From positions 560,001-624,000 of the forward strand of contig CAJNDS010001890.1 in NCBI GenBank assembly GCA_905221605.1: 64,000 nucleotides of DNA, in the 5' to 3' direction. Shown in pieces: positions 22,574 through 33,602 of this stretch. Source of the DNA: Symbiodinium natans. Lineage: Eukaryota > Sar > Dinophyceae > Suessiales > Symbiodiniaceae. Each line of letters opens with the position of its first letter. Positions within the stretch are counted from its first letter, which is position 1. The position numbers and the translations under genes are program-made. The notes under the pieces were generated by a model. That model worked only from the letters and a program-made list of their open reading frames with translations, ran no database searches and was not told the origin of the DNA.

Positions 22574-23471
22574 GCTTGCAACCAGGATCTCGGGCATGGG
22601 GTTAGGGTTTGCGAGGCTCACAAGGGGCTACATGTCATGTGGTCAACCGCAAAACCCGAAAGCCTGACAACCAATGTAAGGCCGACCAGCCCTGTAAAAA
22701 TGTAAAAGCTGTACTGCCTCCATTTAAACTCCAGGAACTCTGAGAATTCCATTAAACCCTGAAACCGAAGAATAACAAAGACGTCGCTGGACAACGACCA
22801 ACTCAAAAACCTGAGCCCGAATCTCAAAATGCACGCACAGCCCCCCCCCCCCCCCCCCCCCCCCCCGCAGTGCAATTGACGAAAAAAACCCACAAGCCCT
22901 GAAAACCCTCCGAAAACATCGATCCCCTAAAACCCATCAGGGTATTATCGACATGCGCATGGCGGGACTGAAGGCCAAAAGCCCAAACAACCCGCGAGCC
23001 TTTGGGCGGGGTGTAGGATTTAGGACTGGTTTGGGGATGCTAGGGGCATTTAACTTGCGCTATGAGTCCCAAAGTCCAAAACCGACAGGGTTTAGGGTTG
23101 AGGGTTTAGGGTGCAGGGTTTAGGGTTTAGGGTCTAGGGCTCTGTCTCTCTCCTTCGCCCCTCTCTTTCTCCTGTCTGTGCCTTGCAAGTCCGCCCTCGA
23201 CGCCTGTCACAGCATTCCCGCGCAGGCAAGGAGCTGTCTCTGAGGTTCTATATGGGAGTTCTCATGCAAGGTCCCTTTTTGGGCACCTGAGCCGGAACTT
23301 TAATTTAAAACGGGCAACCTTTAGAGAACTGACCACAAAGGGCTCTTCGGTACTATTTGGGTGTTAGGGCTTTAGGGTTTTGCGTGCTGTAGGGTTCAGG
23401 CTCGCGCGTCAGGTTGAGGTCTAAAGTGGGTTCTAGGGCTTAGGGTTTAGGGTTTACGGTTACAAACTTAC

Positions 23472-23527
23472 GGTCAAAGCTCGGATACCCTCGGTCGTTA
23501 AACAAGTACAAGGACTGCCAAGACATG
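23472..23527 (-). CDS. Putative exon
   Basis: The minus-strand donor is GTAAGT. The acceptor is GAGCCCAG. The 56 nt encode MSWQSLYLFNDRGYPSFD. A next piece at 23182-23203 continues in phase as VEGGLAR, followed by HRQEKERGEGERQ if extended. Confidence 0.55.
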
Positions 23528-23861
23528 CTGGGCTCGCGGCGCTCTCAAGCCACGAAGGGAGCATAGGAACAAGAGTGCGCGTGGTAGGGTTATAGAAAAC
23601 GTTTTTTTGCAGGATCACAGGCGCCAAGAGATTATAAAAATGGGGGTGTTCTGTGCCTCTCCCAGGCATGCTTGTAAGGTACGTAGGGCGCCTTGGGCTC
23701 AATCTTCTGTATGTGTAGACCCTGAAGCTTAAACCCTAAACTGAATGTGGGGTTTGGGTTCTTTGGATTAGGCCTCGCTCTCCCCAGAAAGCGCCAGTGA
23801 CAGGGCGCGCAGACGCCTCATGGGTGGGGAAACTTCAATCAGTCGGGGGTTTCGGGTTTGC

Positions 23862-23967
23862 CCCAAGGGTCCATGTACCTCGTTATTATATACTTGGGCC
23901 CCAAAGTCCCCAAAAAGGACGTACTTTAAGGCCCAAGTATGCCACATCTAGGTACATGGACCCTTAG
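23862..23967. mobile_element. Family A palindromic element
   Basis: Full-length copy with inverted ends aagggtccatgtacc/ggtacatggaccctt and core tacttgggcccc...ggcccaagta. Confidence 0.85.
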
Positions 23968-24373
23968 GGTTAGGGTTTCAAGGGTAAGTATAGGGTGTAT
24001 ACGGGTGTCGGGTTGATGTCAGGCTTAGTTTGGGCTCTCCTGCATTGACATGTAATTACGGGGCTCAGGCTTGTGGATATGTAGGGATTCAGGGGAGATG
24101 GTTGGGTTTCCCTAAGCCCTGAACCCTGTGCGAAAGCCCAGGCAAGAGTCAACTTTAGCCTTTCTATCACCCCAAAGAACAATCATCCCTAATCTTCCAC
24201 CCCAGCAGCAAAAAAGCTGAGTCTCCAGTCCCCTGGTTCGACCTTACTTCTCCAAATAACCCAGGGGAAAAGAAAGGTTAAGATTTCTTCAAAAACTACT
24301 CCTACTAAATAACCAAACCCAAAAAGTTAAAAGTTCAACTCCTGGCTACGTATAAGTAACCATCATCCCAAAC

Positions 24374-24446
24374 CGCGTGAGAGCGCCGTCGGCCTGTAGA
24401 GGTCCTTCTGGTCAAAGTCGCCGGTGCCGTCATCGGTCTTTGGGGC
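24374..24446 (-). CDS. Exon with a textbook acceptor
   Basis: A 73-nt minus-strand exon preceded by a pyrimidine tract, TTTTTTTCAG, and ending at a GTTTGG donor. It encodes APKTDDGTGDFDQKDLYRP then TALSR. This is one of the most convincing individual exons of the middle region. Confidence 0.7.
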
Positions 24447-24477
24447 CTGAAAAAAAGTGATTCCTGGGGGTTTGGCG

Positions 24478-24605
24478 GAAGTTTAGCTAGGGGCTTAAGG
24501 TGGTTTGGGGCTTAAGGTGGTTTGGGGTTTAAGGTGGTTTGGGGTTTGGCGGAAGTTTAGTTTGGGTTTAAGGTGGTTTGGGGTTTAAGGTGGTTTGGGG
24601 TTAAG
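24478..24605 (+). repeat. Tandem TTTGGGGTTTAAGGTGG repeat
   Basis: About six imperfect copies of a 17-18-base unit (ggtttggggtttaaggt), a higher-order derivative of telomere-like sequence. Confidence 0.85.
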
Positions 24606-24692
24606 GTGCTTGAGGGTTTATATAGTGGGCCGGTTGGTTCCTTCTCACAAGGCGTCCGGGTACACATAAAAAGGACCACCACTTAGAGAACT

Positions 24693-25000
24693 CCCCTAAA
24701 CCCTAAACCCTAAACCCTAAACCCTAAACCCTAAACCCTAAACCCTAAACCCTAAACCCTAAACCTAAACCCTAAACCCTAAACCCTAAACCCTAAACCC
24801 TAAACCCTAAGCCCTAGGCTGCCCCTTAGGCCTCCTTTGCTACAGCCAATCAAGCCTCGGAGCCTGGTAGGTCTATATCCAAAAGTATGGACTTAAGGGT
24901 TAGGGTTTAGGGTTTAGGGTTTAGGGTTTAGGGTTTAGGGTTTAGGGTTTAGGGTTTAGGGTTTAGGGTTTAGGGTTTAGGGTTTAGGGGTTAGGGGTTA
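24693..25000. repeat. CCCTAAA array and facing TTTAGGG array
   Basis: A CCCTAAA run at 24693-24812 and a TTTAGGG run at 24896-25000 flank an 80-base unique island (24813-24895) that carries the 10-mer gcctcggagc also found at 25245. I see no clear exon in the island. Confidence 0.9.
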
Positions 25001-25211
25001 GGGTTTAGGGACTTTAAGGGTTAGGCATAGGCATTGTAGGGTTCAAAAAGGGTTTAGTTAAGCACAGTCCTAAGGCGCACAGTAAACCCTAGAAAGTTGG
25101 AACATGGTTTAAGCTAAACCCTAAACCCTAAACCCTAAACCCCAAACCCTAAACCCTAAACCCTAAACCCTAAATCCTAAACCTAGGCTGTAGGGGCTCA
25201 GGGCTCCCGGC

Positions 25212-25259
25212 TGGTGTCGTAGCCAAGGAGATCGCGGTCGATGCCGCCTCGGAGCACAG
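25212..25259 (-). CDS. Putative exon
   Basis: After acceptor GCTCCAG, 16 codons LCSEAASTAISLATTP end at a GC donor, in phase with 24374-24446. Another frame (GIDRDLLGYDTSREP, after CTCCGAG) is equally open. The 10-mer gcctcggagc recurs in the intron near 24854. Confidence 0.4.
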
Positions 25260-25399
25260 CTGGAGCGGGCTTGGACCAAATGAGTCAGAATTGCAGGGTT
25301 TAGGGTTTCGGGTTTAGGGTGTAGGGTTTAGGGTTTAGCGGAAATTGTACATAAGCCCTGAGCCAGTATGAGCCCTACACGCCGAAAAAGAAACCGTCC

Positions 25400-25497
25400 A
25401 AGGATCAATGTACTTATGTAGCATATACTTGGCCCCTAAAGCTACGACATAGGAACCCCTTTAAGGCCCAAGTATATGCCCTAAATGGATCCTTAGC
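25400..25497. mobile_element. Family A palindromic element, degenerate
   Basis: Core atacttggcccctaaag and ggcccaagtata retained, ends diverged. Confidence 0.65.
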
Positions 25498-25905
25498 GAC
25501 CCCGGCCTGTGGACTCCGGGTGTGGGATCCCCGGGTTTAGGGTTTAGGGTTTAGGGTTCCCCGGGTGTGGGATCGAGAGGGCTCCTTAACCTTCCATCCT
25601 GGGGCTTGTCGGGTTCAGGGTTTAGGGGGTGAGGGTTTAGCACGATTGAAGGTTTCCAGGCAACTGCATGGAAACGCTCCGAAGCTGCTAGGTTTGTAGT
25701 CCAGAGTCAAAGCCCAAAACCCTGAACCCCTTTTCGTACGAAATCCTTTACAACCCCAAAAATAACCCTAAACCTAAAATTTTTAAAACCCTAAACCCAA
25801 CCCTCCATAACCTAGACCATCCTTTTCAACCCTTCTTCACCAATTTTTGGCCCATGGCCGCCCAAAAGCAACAACTCGCCTGCAATGCCTGGCCGGGGCC
25901 CTGAC

Positions 25906-25975
25906 CGTGTTGGCGGTTGTGGCCGGCGTGCCAAGGTCCGAATGGATCACGAAATGCTCCGTCTCGGCGGATGAA
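25906..25975 (-). CDS. Putative exon
   Basis: A 70-nt minus-strand exon from GGCATAG to a GTCAGG donor. It encodes SSAETEHFVIHSDLGTPA then TTANT. It lies in phase with 25212-25259 downstream. Confidence 0.6.
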
Positions 25976-26893
25976 CTATGCCCTAAACCCTAAACCCTAA
26001 ACCCTAAACTCCTGGATCCCCTGAACCCCTCACCGTTCAAGCCGAAACCCAAAACCCTGAGTCCTCCCGTTAAGGGAGGACTCCACGACGATTTTGGGCT
26101 GTGGGTCTAGGCTCAGAAAGCTCGGAGTTTCGGACTGAGGCACGGTTTAGGTTCCGGGGCTTAGGCATACGTAACAGTTTAGGTCAGGACCATTTTGGGC
26201 TCAGGGGTGTAGGGGACAGGGCCTTCGCGGGCTTAGGGTGGGGCAGGCCTCTAGATTTTGGGACGTCCCTCTCCTGGCCTTCTGCGTGCCAACAGCCAAT
26301 GCTCTCTCAACCAGCATGTACAGGTGCTGGTACCTCAAGACTAAGCTTCATGCTCTTGAAGAGGCATGAAGAAAACCACTTCAACGTTCGCACCCCCCCC
26401 CCCCCATGCCCACGCCAAGAGCGTCTTCGATCACAGGGTCCCTTATAAATACCTCCGAAGTAAGGACCGCTTTGGGGCAAACTTTGCGGTACCCATCTAA
26501 CTGCGGGCCCTTGTATTGAGGCCACTCAAAATAGGGACCATAACATATTAAGGAACTGGCCATATGTTGCAAGCTCCCGGAAGGCGGAACCGCTTCTATA
26601 AAGACCTTGACCCAGCTTGAACAGATCTGAACCCGAAATCTTGAATCCCCTCCCCCCCCCCCCGAAGAATAAAGAGACTAGCATTTTAGATGCACTGGGC
26701 ATTGGGAGATCTGCACTGAAGCAAAACCCTCAAATCCTGAAGCCCTTAAGCCCTAAACCCTAAACCCCAAACAAACCTAAACCCTAAACCCTAGACCTTC
26801 AACCCCCCCCCCCCAAAAAAAAACAAAAAACCCTAAACCCTAAACCCTAAACCAAAAACCCTGAACCCAAGCCTATACATGTTGGTGTTCCAC

Positions 26894-26959
26894 GGCGCAC
26901 GCGTTCGCGGATCGCTCCAGTGCGCGCTGGTGCCTGCGGCCGGCTGCGAGGTCTTCGGT
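26894..26959 (-). CDS. Putative exon
   Basis: A 66-nt minus-strand exon: acceptor CTTCTCAG, 22 codons TEDLAAGRRHQRALERSAN then ACA, donor GTGGAA. Phase 0 at both ends. High GC3 and helical composition. Confidence 0.6.
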
Positions 26960-27426
26960 CTGAGAAGCCCTATGCCTTTTGAGGCTACGCCCTAAACTCT
27001 AAACCCTAAACCCTAAACCCCAAACCCCAAACCCTAAACCCTAAACCCCCCCCAAAACTCAGTTTTCTGGTTTGTGGACCCAAAACCTTGCTTCTCATCC
27101 AGGCTATAGGTTTGAGCGGAACCTGATGTTAATGTCCCTGTGCGCTCTGCTTCCTAGAACCTGCATCGTATTGCTTGGGGCTTATGCAACCGAAACCCAG
27201 AACTCTGCAATCCGAAGTCCGGCAAACCTGTACTAAGCTCCGCCGAATCCTTAGAAATGCCCTACCTGAACTCCCCACCCCCGCCCCCCCCACCCGAAAT
27301 CCCATAAAGCCTAAAACAAAATTCTTAGCACCCGAAGCTCGAAAAGCCCAAAAATGAACCCTAAAAACCCAAAATTCTAAGCACCCTAAGCTCGAAAAGC
27401 CCTACACCCGGGTGATGCAGAAGCCG

Positions 27427-27480
27427 TCAGCTCAGAATCGTGAGCTTGGGGCGCGGCGCCCTGGCACAACGCAGCTCAGC
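27427..27480 (-). CDS. Putative exon, possibly terminal
   Basis: A minus-strand island after TTTGCCAG reading AELRCARAPRPKLTILS followed in frame by TGA. It is either a last exon, or a GC donor (CTGA/GCTGAC) precedes the stop. Confidence 0.45.
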   Translation of the reverse strand, partial: AELRCARAPRPKLTILS

Positions 27481-27568
27481 CTGGCAAATAGCGTTTGGCC
27501 TTGGGGGTTGCCAGGAAATCTTCATAACTGACATAACCAACATGGTACAAGTTCAACAACTCTGAACA

Positions 27569-27655
27569 TGTACATGTATGTATGTATGTGTGTATGTATG
27601 TATGTACGTATGTATGTATGTATGTATGTATGTATGTATGTATGTATGTATGTGT
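27569..27655 (+). repeat. (TATG)n microsatellite
   Basis: About 20 tandem copies of the tetramer TATG/TGTA. Confidence 0.95.
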
Positions 27656-27840
27656 ATCTATAAATATATATTGTATGCATAGCTCTTGTCATTTACATAT
27701 CCCGAAAAGCACTCGATAAGCTCCGACATAGGGACAAACCGAGTAATTACATGGACCCTCCGATGTACGGCACCACACGTTTGATTCCTGCCACGGCTGC
27801 TTTTGGAGCACATAAGGCGCGATAAGAGCTTACCCCAAAC

Positions 27841-27960
27841 CCTGTAGATGGTGCCGTCCTTGGTGACCTCTGCCATAGGCTCACAAAGCTCCGCGCAGCT
27901 CCCGATCCCATGAGGCTCGGGAGCATCCACCAAGCCAGCATGAAGATCAGCGGACGCCAT
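27841..27960 (-). CDS. Putative exon(s)
   Basis: Minus-strand open stretch ending at TACAGG/GTTTGG. It reads PHGIGSCAELCEPMAEVT then KDGTIYR. An adjoining upstream stretch (to about 28065) in another frame reads GSTLSSQSISHLEGKYHF after GACGTACAG. A short intron probably lies between them, but its ends are unclear. Confidence 0.45.
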
Positions 27961-28290
27961 GAATGCACAAAGTGGTACTTGCCCTCCAGATGCGAGATGC
28001 TCTGGCTGCTCAAAGTGCTACCCTGTACGTCACCGAACACTATTTTGTTCGAATCCCTGTGCCCGCAACATGCAACCAAGATTCAATTCAAGGCGTCCCT
28101 GGCAATTAGACTTCTTGCTCGGAAAGCACGTTAATCAGCCAGAGCAGCTAGGGGCTAAAGCCATGCAGACGCAAACACCATAAGCCTAATGTAGGTGGCG
28201 GAATAATTACTGATAGTACGCCCTTATGGTCGCTTCATACTTATACTGCAATGACCCCCCAAACCCGAATTATTCAGGCCACTATAGTAC

Positions 28291-28397
28291 CCTAAGGGTC
28301 CATGTACCTCATTATTACAAAGTTGGGCCCCAAAGTCCCTATATAGGAAGTACTCTAAGGCCCAAGTATCCCTATTTCGGTACATGGACCCTTAGGG
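28291..28397. mobile_element. Family A palindromic element
   Basis: Near-consensus copy (ccctaagggtccatgtacc ... ggtacatggacccttaggg). Confidence 0.85.
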
Positions 28398-28419
28398 TTG
28401 TAGGCCTAAACTCCTCTAC

Positions 28420-28461
28420 CCAGCACTGTAGTTTGCCCGGCCTTCTCCGGATCGATGGCAC
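28420..28461 (-). CDS. Putative exon
   Basis: A 42-nt minus-strand exon, acceptor CGCCTGCAG and donor CTGG/GTAGAGG. It encodes AIDPEKAGQTTVL plus one base, phase 1 to 1. It sits just inside a palindromic element (28291-28397). Confidence 0.5.
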
Positions 28462-28844
28462 CTGCAGGCGAAGCCAAAATGTGGAGAAAAAAGCCGGCAG
28501 AAATGAATCGCCAGGTAGCTTAGTTGTGCTGAAAACCCTTTGAACATCATTCATGAAAAGGTTCCCCGAAAGAGGAAAGAAGGGAAATTACAAAAATATC
28601 CCAAAGCACAACAGGGTCCTTGCAGGGCTTGGTGCTATCGGAAGCAGTGATGCAACACGGAGCCTACACCCCGTCACCCATCTCATACAAGCCCGCAATA
28701 CCCCCCCGCCCCCTTCCCCTGAAGACCAACTTTAAAGAGCCCCTTCCTCAGACCGATGCGCCGCGATGCGCCTGGGGTGTCGTGGGTGGGCGGGATCCCC
28801 CTTTTTTTCAACATCGCCCCTCTGTCGTGTTCCGGCTCAGGCAG

Positions 28845-28916
28845 GTCGAGAGGTTCATCTTCAGCAGCGCGCTGAAGCTCGGGAACTGGTTCCTGCCACA
28901 CATGCCGAACCCAGAG
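28845..28916 (+). CDS. Putative exon on the plus strand (conflicts with a minus-strand reading)
   Basis: The plus strand has acceptor CTCAGGCAG, exactly 24 codons with high GC3 (VERFIFSSALKLGNWFLP then HMPNPE), and donor GAG/GTCAAG. It is the best-formed plus-strand exon in the window. The complementary strand is also open (QEPVPELQRAAEDEPLDLPE) with an acceptor but no clear donor. Since every neighbour is on the minus strand, the strand remains uncertain. Confidence 0.4.
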
Positions 28917-29126
28917 GTCAAGCCCTTGAGCTCCGTGGGTTTAGGATGGGTCAAGCCCTTGTGATCTTCTTGGGTCTAGGATGTACAGCCAATTGACCTG
29001 AATAGGGGATACTGTACTTCCTACATAGGGACTTTGGGGCCCAAGTATACAATAATGAGGTACATGGCCCCTGATGGAAAGGATGATTTAGGCTTCAGGT
29101 TTTCGCCCTAAGCCCTTACACCCTAA

Positions 29127-29194
29127 ACCTCTAGACCTCGAGCTTTGGTGTTGAGTAGTAGTGCTTCGATGACAATAGGCGTCCACAGCGTCTC
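29127..29194 (-). CDS. Possible exon
   Basis: A minus-strand island from CACTCGGAG to a strong donor CTCGAG/GTCTAG. It encodes GDAVDAYCHRSTTTQHQSS. Confidence 0.45.
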
Positions 29195-29436
29195 CCTCCG
29201 AGTGTTTACGGTTCAGGGCTTAGGTACCCTAAACCCTAAACCGACCCTGATCCCAATCAAGCTTGCTCAACAAAGCACGGCTTATGGGGTTTAGGGACAT
29301 CCACTGCTTATCTCGGAACCCGAAGCCCGCATTACTAAACCCGATGTTCTGAGCCCTAACCCTAACTAGACCCTGAACCCTGAACCCTGAACTCTACACC
29401 CTAAACCCTAGAGACCAACATCTTGCAAACCAGTAA

Positions 29437-29482
29437 ACCCAAGTCGCGCCACTTCGGCGGAGCATGCCAACAGCTCAGTTTC
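29437..29482 (-). CDS. Possible short exon
   Basis: After acceptor AAACTGAG the minus strand reads LLACSAEVARLG in one frame and GMLRRSGATW in another, then GTTTAC. It lies 3' of the stop at 29654, so it would belong to a following gene. Confidence 0.3.
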
Positions 29483-29653
29483 AATCCCCAACCCCAAGCA
29501 TCTCAAGAAACTCCACGGAGGGAACCCTCTTGGCCTTCAACAGGGTTTAGGGTTTCGGGTTTACGGTTTTCGTCACAAGAATTGGCCATGGGCTTAAACC
29601 CTAAACCCTAAACCCTAAACCCTAAACCCTAAACCCTATAAACCCTAGCTCAG

Positions 29654-32600
29654 TTAAAAGTGCGAGGGCGGCCAGCACTCGGGGAGCTCCCCCTGGTTGC
29701 TGTGGTCACGGATCGACAGCATCCAGCCTTGGCTGCACATAGGAGAGTAGTTATAATTACCCTGAACCCTAAACCCTAAACCCTAAACCCCAAACCCTAA
29801 ACCCTAAACCCTAAACCCCAAACCCTAAACCCTAAAAGGCTAAGGATCTAAGGTTACAGTAAAGCACCACAGAGCAGCCTTGGCTGCAGCAGTGCGAGAA
29901 GCTCCAGAGTTGGCCGCTGCCTTGTGATCTCTTAGGGTTTAGGGTTTGGGGTTTAGGGTTTAGGGTTTAGGGTTTGGGGTTTGGGGTTTGGGGTTTGGGG
30001 TTTGGGGTTTGGGGTTTGGGGTTTGGGGTTTGGAGTTTAGGGTTGGGGTTTGGGGTTTAGGGTTTTTTAGGGTTTAGGGCTTATTCAGGGTTGGGTTGAG
30101 GGTTAGGGTTTAGGCCCTATTTAGGGCTCATAGGGTTTAGGGCCCCAGGAATTCTCTGAGGGGCTTGATGACAAGAACCTGCAAAAAAAAAAATGTGGGT
30201 TCTTAAGGTAGCCCTTAAGTCCTAACCCTAAACCCTAAACCCTAAACCCTAAACCCTAAACCCCAAACCCTAAACAGCCAAAGGTACGGCCGCAGTCAGC
30301 GGGTCCGAGCCCCGCCATCTGCCGACAGCAACTCCAAAGGCATCCACCAGGGCTCGCCTCTTGGGGTTTCTTTTGTGGGCGCTTTGGGTTTAGGGTTTAG
30401 GGTTTAGGGTTTAGGGTTTAGGGTTTAGGGTTTAGGGTTTCGGGCGTCTCGCCGCGCAGCGGCAGTAAGTACCCTGTGCACCCAAAAGTGTGAGGGGGCG
30501 GCATGTCATGCGAAGGCACATTTTCAATGCAGTCTAGCAATTTTCGTTGGTGCTAGGTTTTCTCCCCGCGGCTGTGAGCTTTCAAAGGCCACCACCCCTA
30601 ACCATTGCCTTTTCGGATTTAGGGCTGCTGCCCTCAAGTCTGTGCTTCTGCTTTACAGGGGCTTACGAGGGAACCTAAACCCTAAAGAGGGACACCCAAA
30701 ACCCTAAACCCTAAACCCTGAACCCTAAACCCAAAACCCTAAAGAGGGAATAAGGGCCCACAGTACAGCATGATGATTGCCAACCGCCCTGGACCGCAGC
30801 CAAGTTCGCGCGCGGCCGCCGGAGCGTCCACCACCTCGTTGGGTGTTTCGGGTTTAGGGTTTAGGGTTTAGGGATCAGAAAAGGTCAATGGACCTTGTTA
30901 TTATATACTTGGGCCCCGAAGTCCCTATGTACGAAGTACTTTAAGGCCCCAAGTATTCCCTATTAAGGTACATGGATCCTTAGGGGTTTTATAGGGTAAC
31001 GAACAGAAACAATGGGTGCAAGGGACCCAAACGAGGTATTGCCAGACATCAATGGCTGAATTGCTTCTGGCCACCAGCCACGTTGTAGGCGGCTTGCAAC
31101 AGCGTAGGCGTCGCTGAACTCCGCCCTCAGCATCATGCAACAGTCAACCCCTTCCCCCCTGCAGTCATCAAGCACACATCTTATGGGCCCTACTGAGGTT
31201 AGGGTTTCATTCTCAAAGTTTCTGCATGATACTGAACAGCAAGAGAGCCTAAACCCTACACCTAAACCACCCTAGACTCTAAACCCTAACCCTAAACCCT
31301 GAACCTCCGTCCTTGAGGAGATGCCAGGTTCCCGACCGTAAGGGCTTGGAGTTTATCTGTTAGTCCTGCATCCCAACGTGCCCAGAGGCTGAACGTTTGT
31401 GGGTTTTAGGCCCCGCATGAAACCGTGAGCCTAGGCTGTGGTGTCTAGTCCGGGAACTTAGTTGAGGAAGGTCGGGTTTGGGTTTAGGGCCTTTGCATGT
31501 TCAGAGGCTCAGATTCAAAATTGAAGGCCCTATAGGAGGATGCAAGGTGTAGACACCTCAAGTCCACAACTCTTCTATGAATGCTATTATATACCTGGGC
31601 CCCAATGTCCCTGTTATGGAAGTACTTTGATGTTAGGTGTCCACAACTCCCTCAGGGTCCATGTACCTTATTATTACATACTTGGGCCCCAAAGTCCATA
31701 TATAGGAAGTACTTTAAGGCCTAAGTAGTCCATATTTAGGTACATGGACCCTTAGGGACTCTTCTCAACAGAGGAGCGCGTCTCGCCAGCCAAAGGTCTC
31801 GTCGACGACGCCGGTGACGTTGATGCCGCACCTGGGTGCGCCAGGTTTAGGGTTTAGGGTTTAGGGTTTAGGGTGCAGGGTTTAGGGTCTAGGGTTTAGG
31901 GTTTGGGGTTAGGGAAAGTGAAAACCATCAACGAAACAGGACGCGAGAGGTAGAAGCTCTAGCACGATGCCCTGAGCCCTCACCCCTGAACCCTAAATCT
32001 GAAACCCTGAACCTTAAACTTTGAACCGTTTAGGGTTTAGGGTTTACGGTTTCGGGTTTAGGGCTTCTAGATCTGCAGGTTGCCCTGACACTGCAAACTT
32101 CCACAGGCGAAATATGGGAACCCAGACTGCTGACTGCAGTTCCTTCTTCTTGATTTAGGGTTTAGGGTTTAGGGTTTAGGGTGTAGGGTTAAGGCTTAGG
32201 GTTTACGGTTCAGGGTTTAGGGTTTAGGGCCTCGAGCTCTTTCGTGAGTGCCATGAAGGAAGAATCTCAACTTGCCCAAGCGAAGGAACTACGAAATCGA
32301 GAGGGTTCAGGGGTTAGGGTATGCTTAGGGTTGAAGGTTTAGGGGTTTAGGGTTTATTGGGCTTGTAGGGCTTCATGCTTTACTAATTTAGGGAAACCTG
32401 AAGGTATGCTGCGTTTACCTAGACCTCCAGAATGTAGAGTGCATTTTCGTTCGTTCACCCACTATGTTATACAGACATGTCTATGTCTGATGTCGTCCTT
32501 GTTCTACCCCCGAAAAGCGTGTCAACATTAAGGGTTCGAATGTGTAGAGTAAAAGGGGCTGGATCGAATGGCGCGCAAACTGCGCCCGCAGCGCGGGGGA

Positions 32601-32837
32601 CTATATGCTCCCGTTTTTCAACCAGAATCGTGTTCTCGCCTAGGTGCGGCCGTTGTCGCATGTCGCGAGATGGAATGCTTCCTACGTCGTGCACCCAACC
32701 TAAACACGAAAACACCAGCCCCAAACCCTAAAACCCGAAGCCATAAACCCTAAATAACCCTAAACCCCAAACCCACCCTCCCGACAGTGCAGTCGTGGAC
32801 ACAAGTATCCTTTCGTCTGGGACGTGCACTGCAGGGC
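29654..32837 (-). CDS. Unknown protein, 11-exon chain with stop codon
   Basis: Exons on the minus strand: 32777-32837, 32473-32639, 32272-32288, 31770-31831, 31305-31356, 31005-31158, 30762-30834, 30453-30473, 30301-30357, 29879-29920, 29654-29727. All junctions agree in phase, and the total is 780 nt: 259 codons plus TAA at 29654-29656. Recognisable stretches: LQCTSQTKGYLCPRLHCRE, GINVTGVVDETFGWRDALL, MLRAEFSDAYAVASRLQRGW, PLMSGNTSFGSLAPIVSV, YLLPLRGEPWWMPLELLS, WMLSIRDHSNQGELPECW, ending PPSHF. It is Cys- and Trp-rich. I do not recognise the family. The 5' end is open. Donors at 30453, 30301 and 29879 are GC, and two of these introns (after 30453 and after 29879) have direct repeats at their ends. 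Confidence 0.65.
29936..30065 (+). repeat. Variant array (TTTGGGG)n
   Basis: TTTAGGG units give way to about ten TTTGGGG units, the A-to-G form of the telomere heptamer. Confidence 0.95.
30878..30985. mobile_element. Family A palindromic element
   Basis: Core tacttgggccccgaag and ggccccaagtatt; right end ggtacatggatcctta. Confidence 0.8.
31005..31158 (-). CDS. Exon of the unknown 11-exon gene
   Basis: This 154-nt minus-strand exon is one of the longest in the window: acceptor GACTGCAG, GT donor after GTTTCT. It encodes GEGVDCCMMLRAEFSDAYA, VASRLQRGWWPEAIQPLM and SGNTSFGSLAPIVS. The following exon 30762-30834 starts VVDAPAAARELGCGPGRLA in phase 0. Confidence 0.75.
31650..31755. mobile_element. 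Family A palindromic element
   Basis: Near-consensus copy, 80 bases 3' of a partial copy at about 31585. Confidence 0.85.
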
Positions 32838-33044
32838 CTTGGCCAGCAAAGGGTTTAGGGTTCAGGGTGTAGGGTTTAGGGTTTCTTGGAGTACCATTCT
32901 AAACGACCACTAAGGATCACCGTTATAGAAATTCTCCCCCCTGATGTGATCTTCTCTCCAAAATCCAAGTCTCGAACTCGACGCCTTAAACCCGACACCC
33001 TATATACCCTAAACCCGAAACCCTAAACCCTAAACCCACCACAG

Positions 33045-33115
33045 CCCCCAGAGTGCCAGAGCTAAGCCCAAAGCCCCATGCGGACCAAGATCGGAGCCCC
33101 ACTTTTGAACTAACT
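33045..33115 (-). CDS. Possible exon between the glycosyltransferase-like and next chain
   Basis: A minus-strand island after TTCAAAAG reading GLRSWSAWGFGLSSGT in the frame continuing from 33603, or a hydrophobic LGLALALWGLWW in another. It could hold the end of the glycosyltransferase-like gene. Weak. Confidence 0.25.
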
Positions 33116-33602
33116 TGTTCTCAGTTGGGATTTGGGTTTCGGGTTTAGGGTTTTGAGCCTTTTGGAAATTGCGTATGCCGCATATCCCCCTAAGTAACCC
33201 TAAGCCCTGAACCCTAAACCCTCAACAAGGACTGCCAGCGAGCTTTACAACCCTTACAAAGAAAACTGTTTCATAGGGTTGTTTATGAGGCCTTTCAAAC
33301 CCAATAGCGCCTCCTGGTATGTACTTCTACCAATTGCTTCCTCCAACAAATACAATCTACTGACCCCTAGATTTCTCTTATAAGGAAGAAACATGTGTGT
33401 GTGTTCTAAATATATATATATATAGATGTATACATAAATGTATTACGTTTGGGGGGCGCTTTAAGCAAATGGTAGTAATAGAGAAAGCCTTCTTCCCCAT
33501 TTTCCCTACGATAACAACCCTAAACCCTAACTCTAAACCCTAAACCCTAAACCCCAAACCCGAAACCCTAAACTCCAGCACGGAGCCAAGGTGCGGCCGT
33601 GC

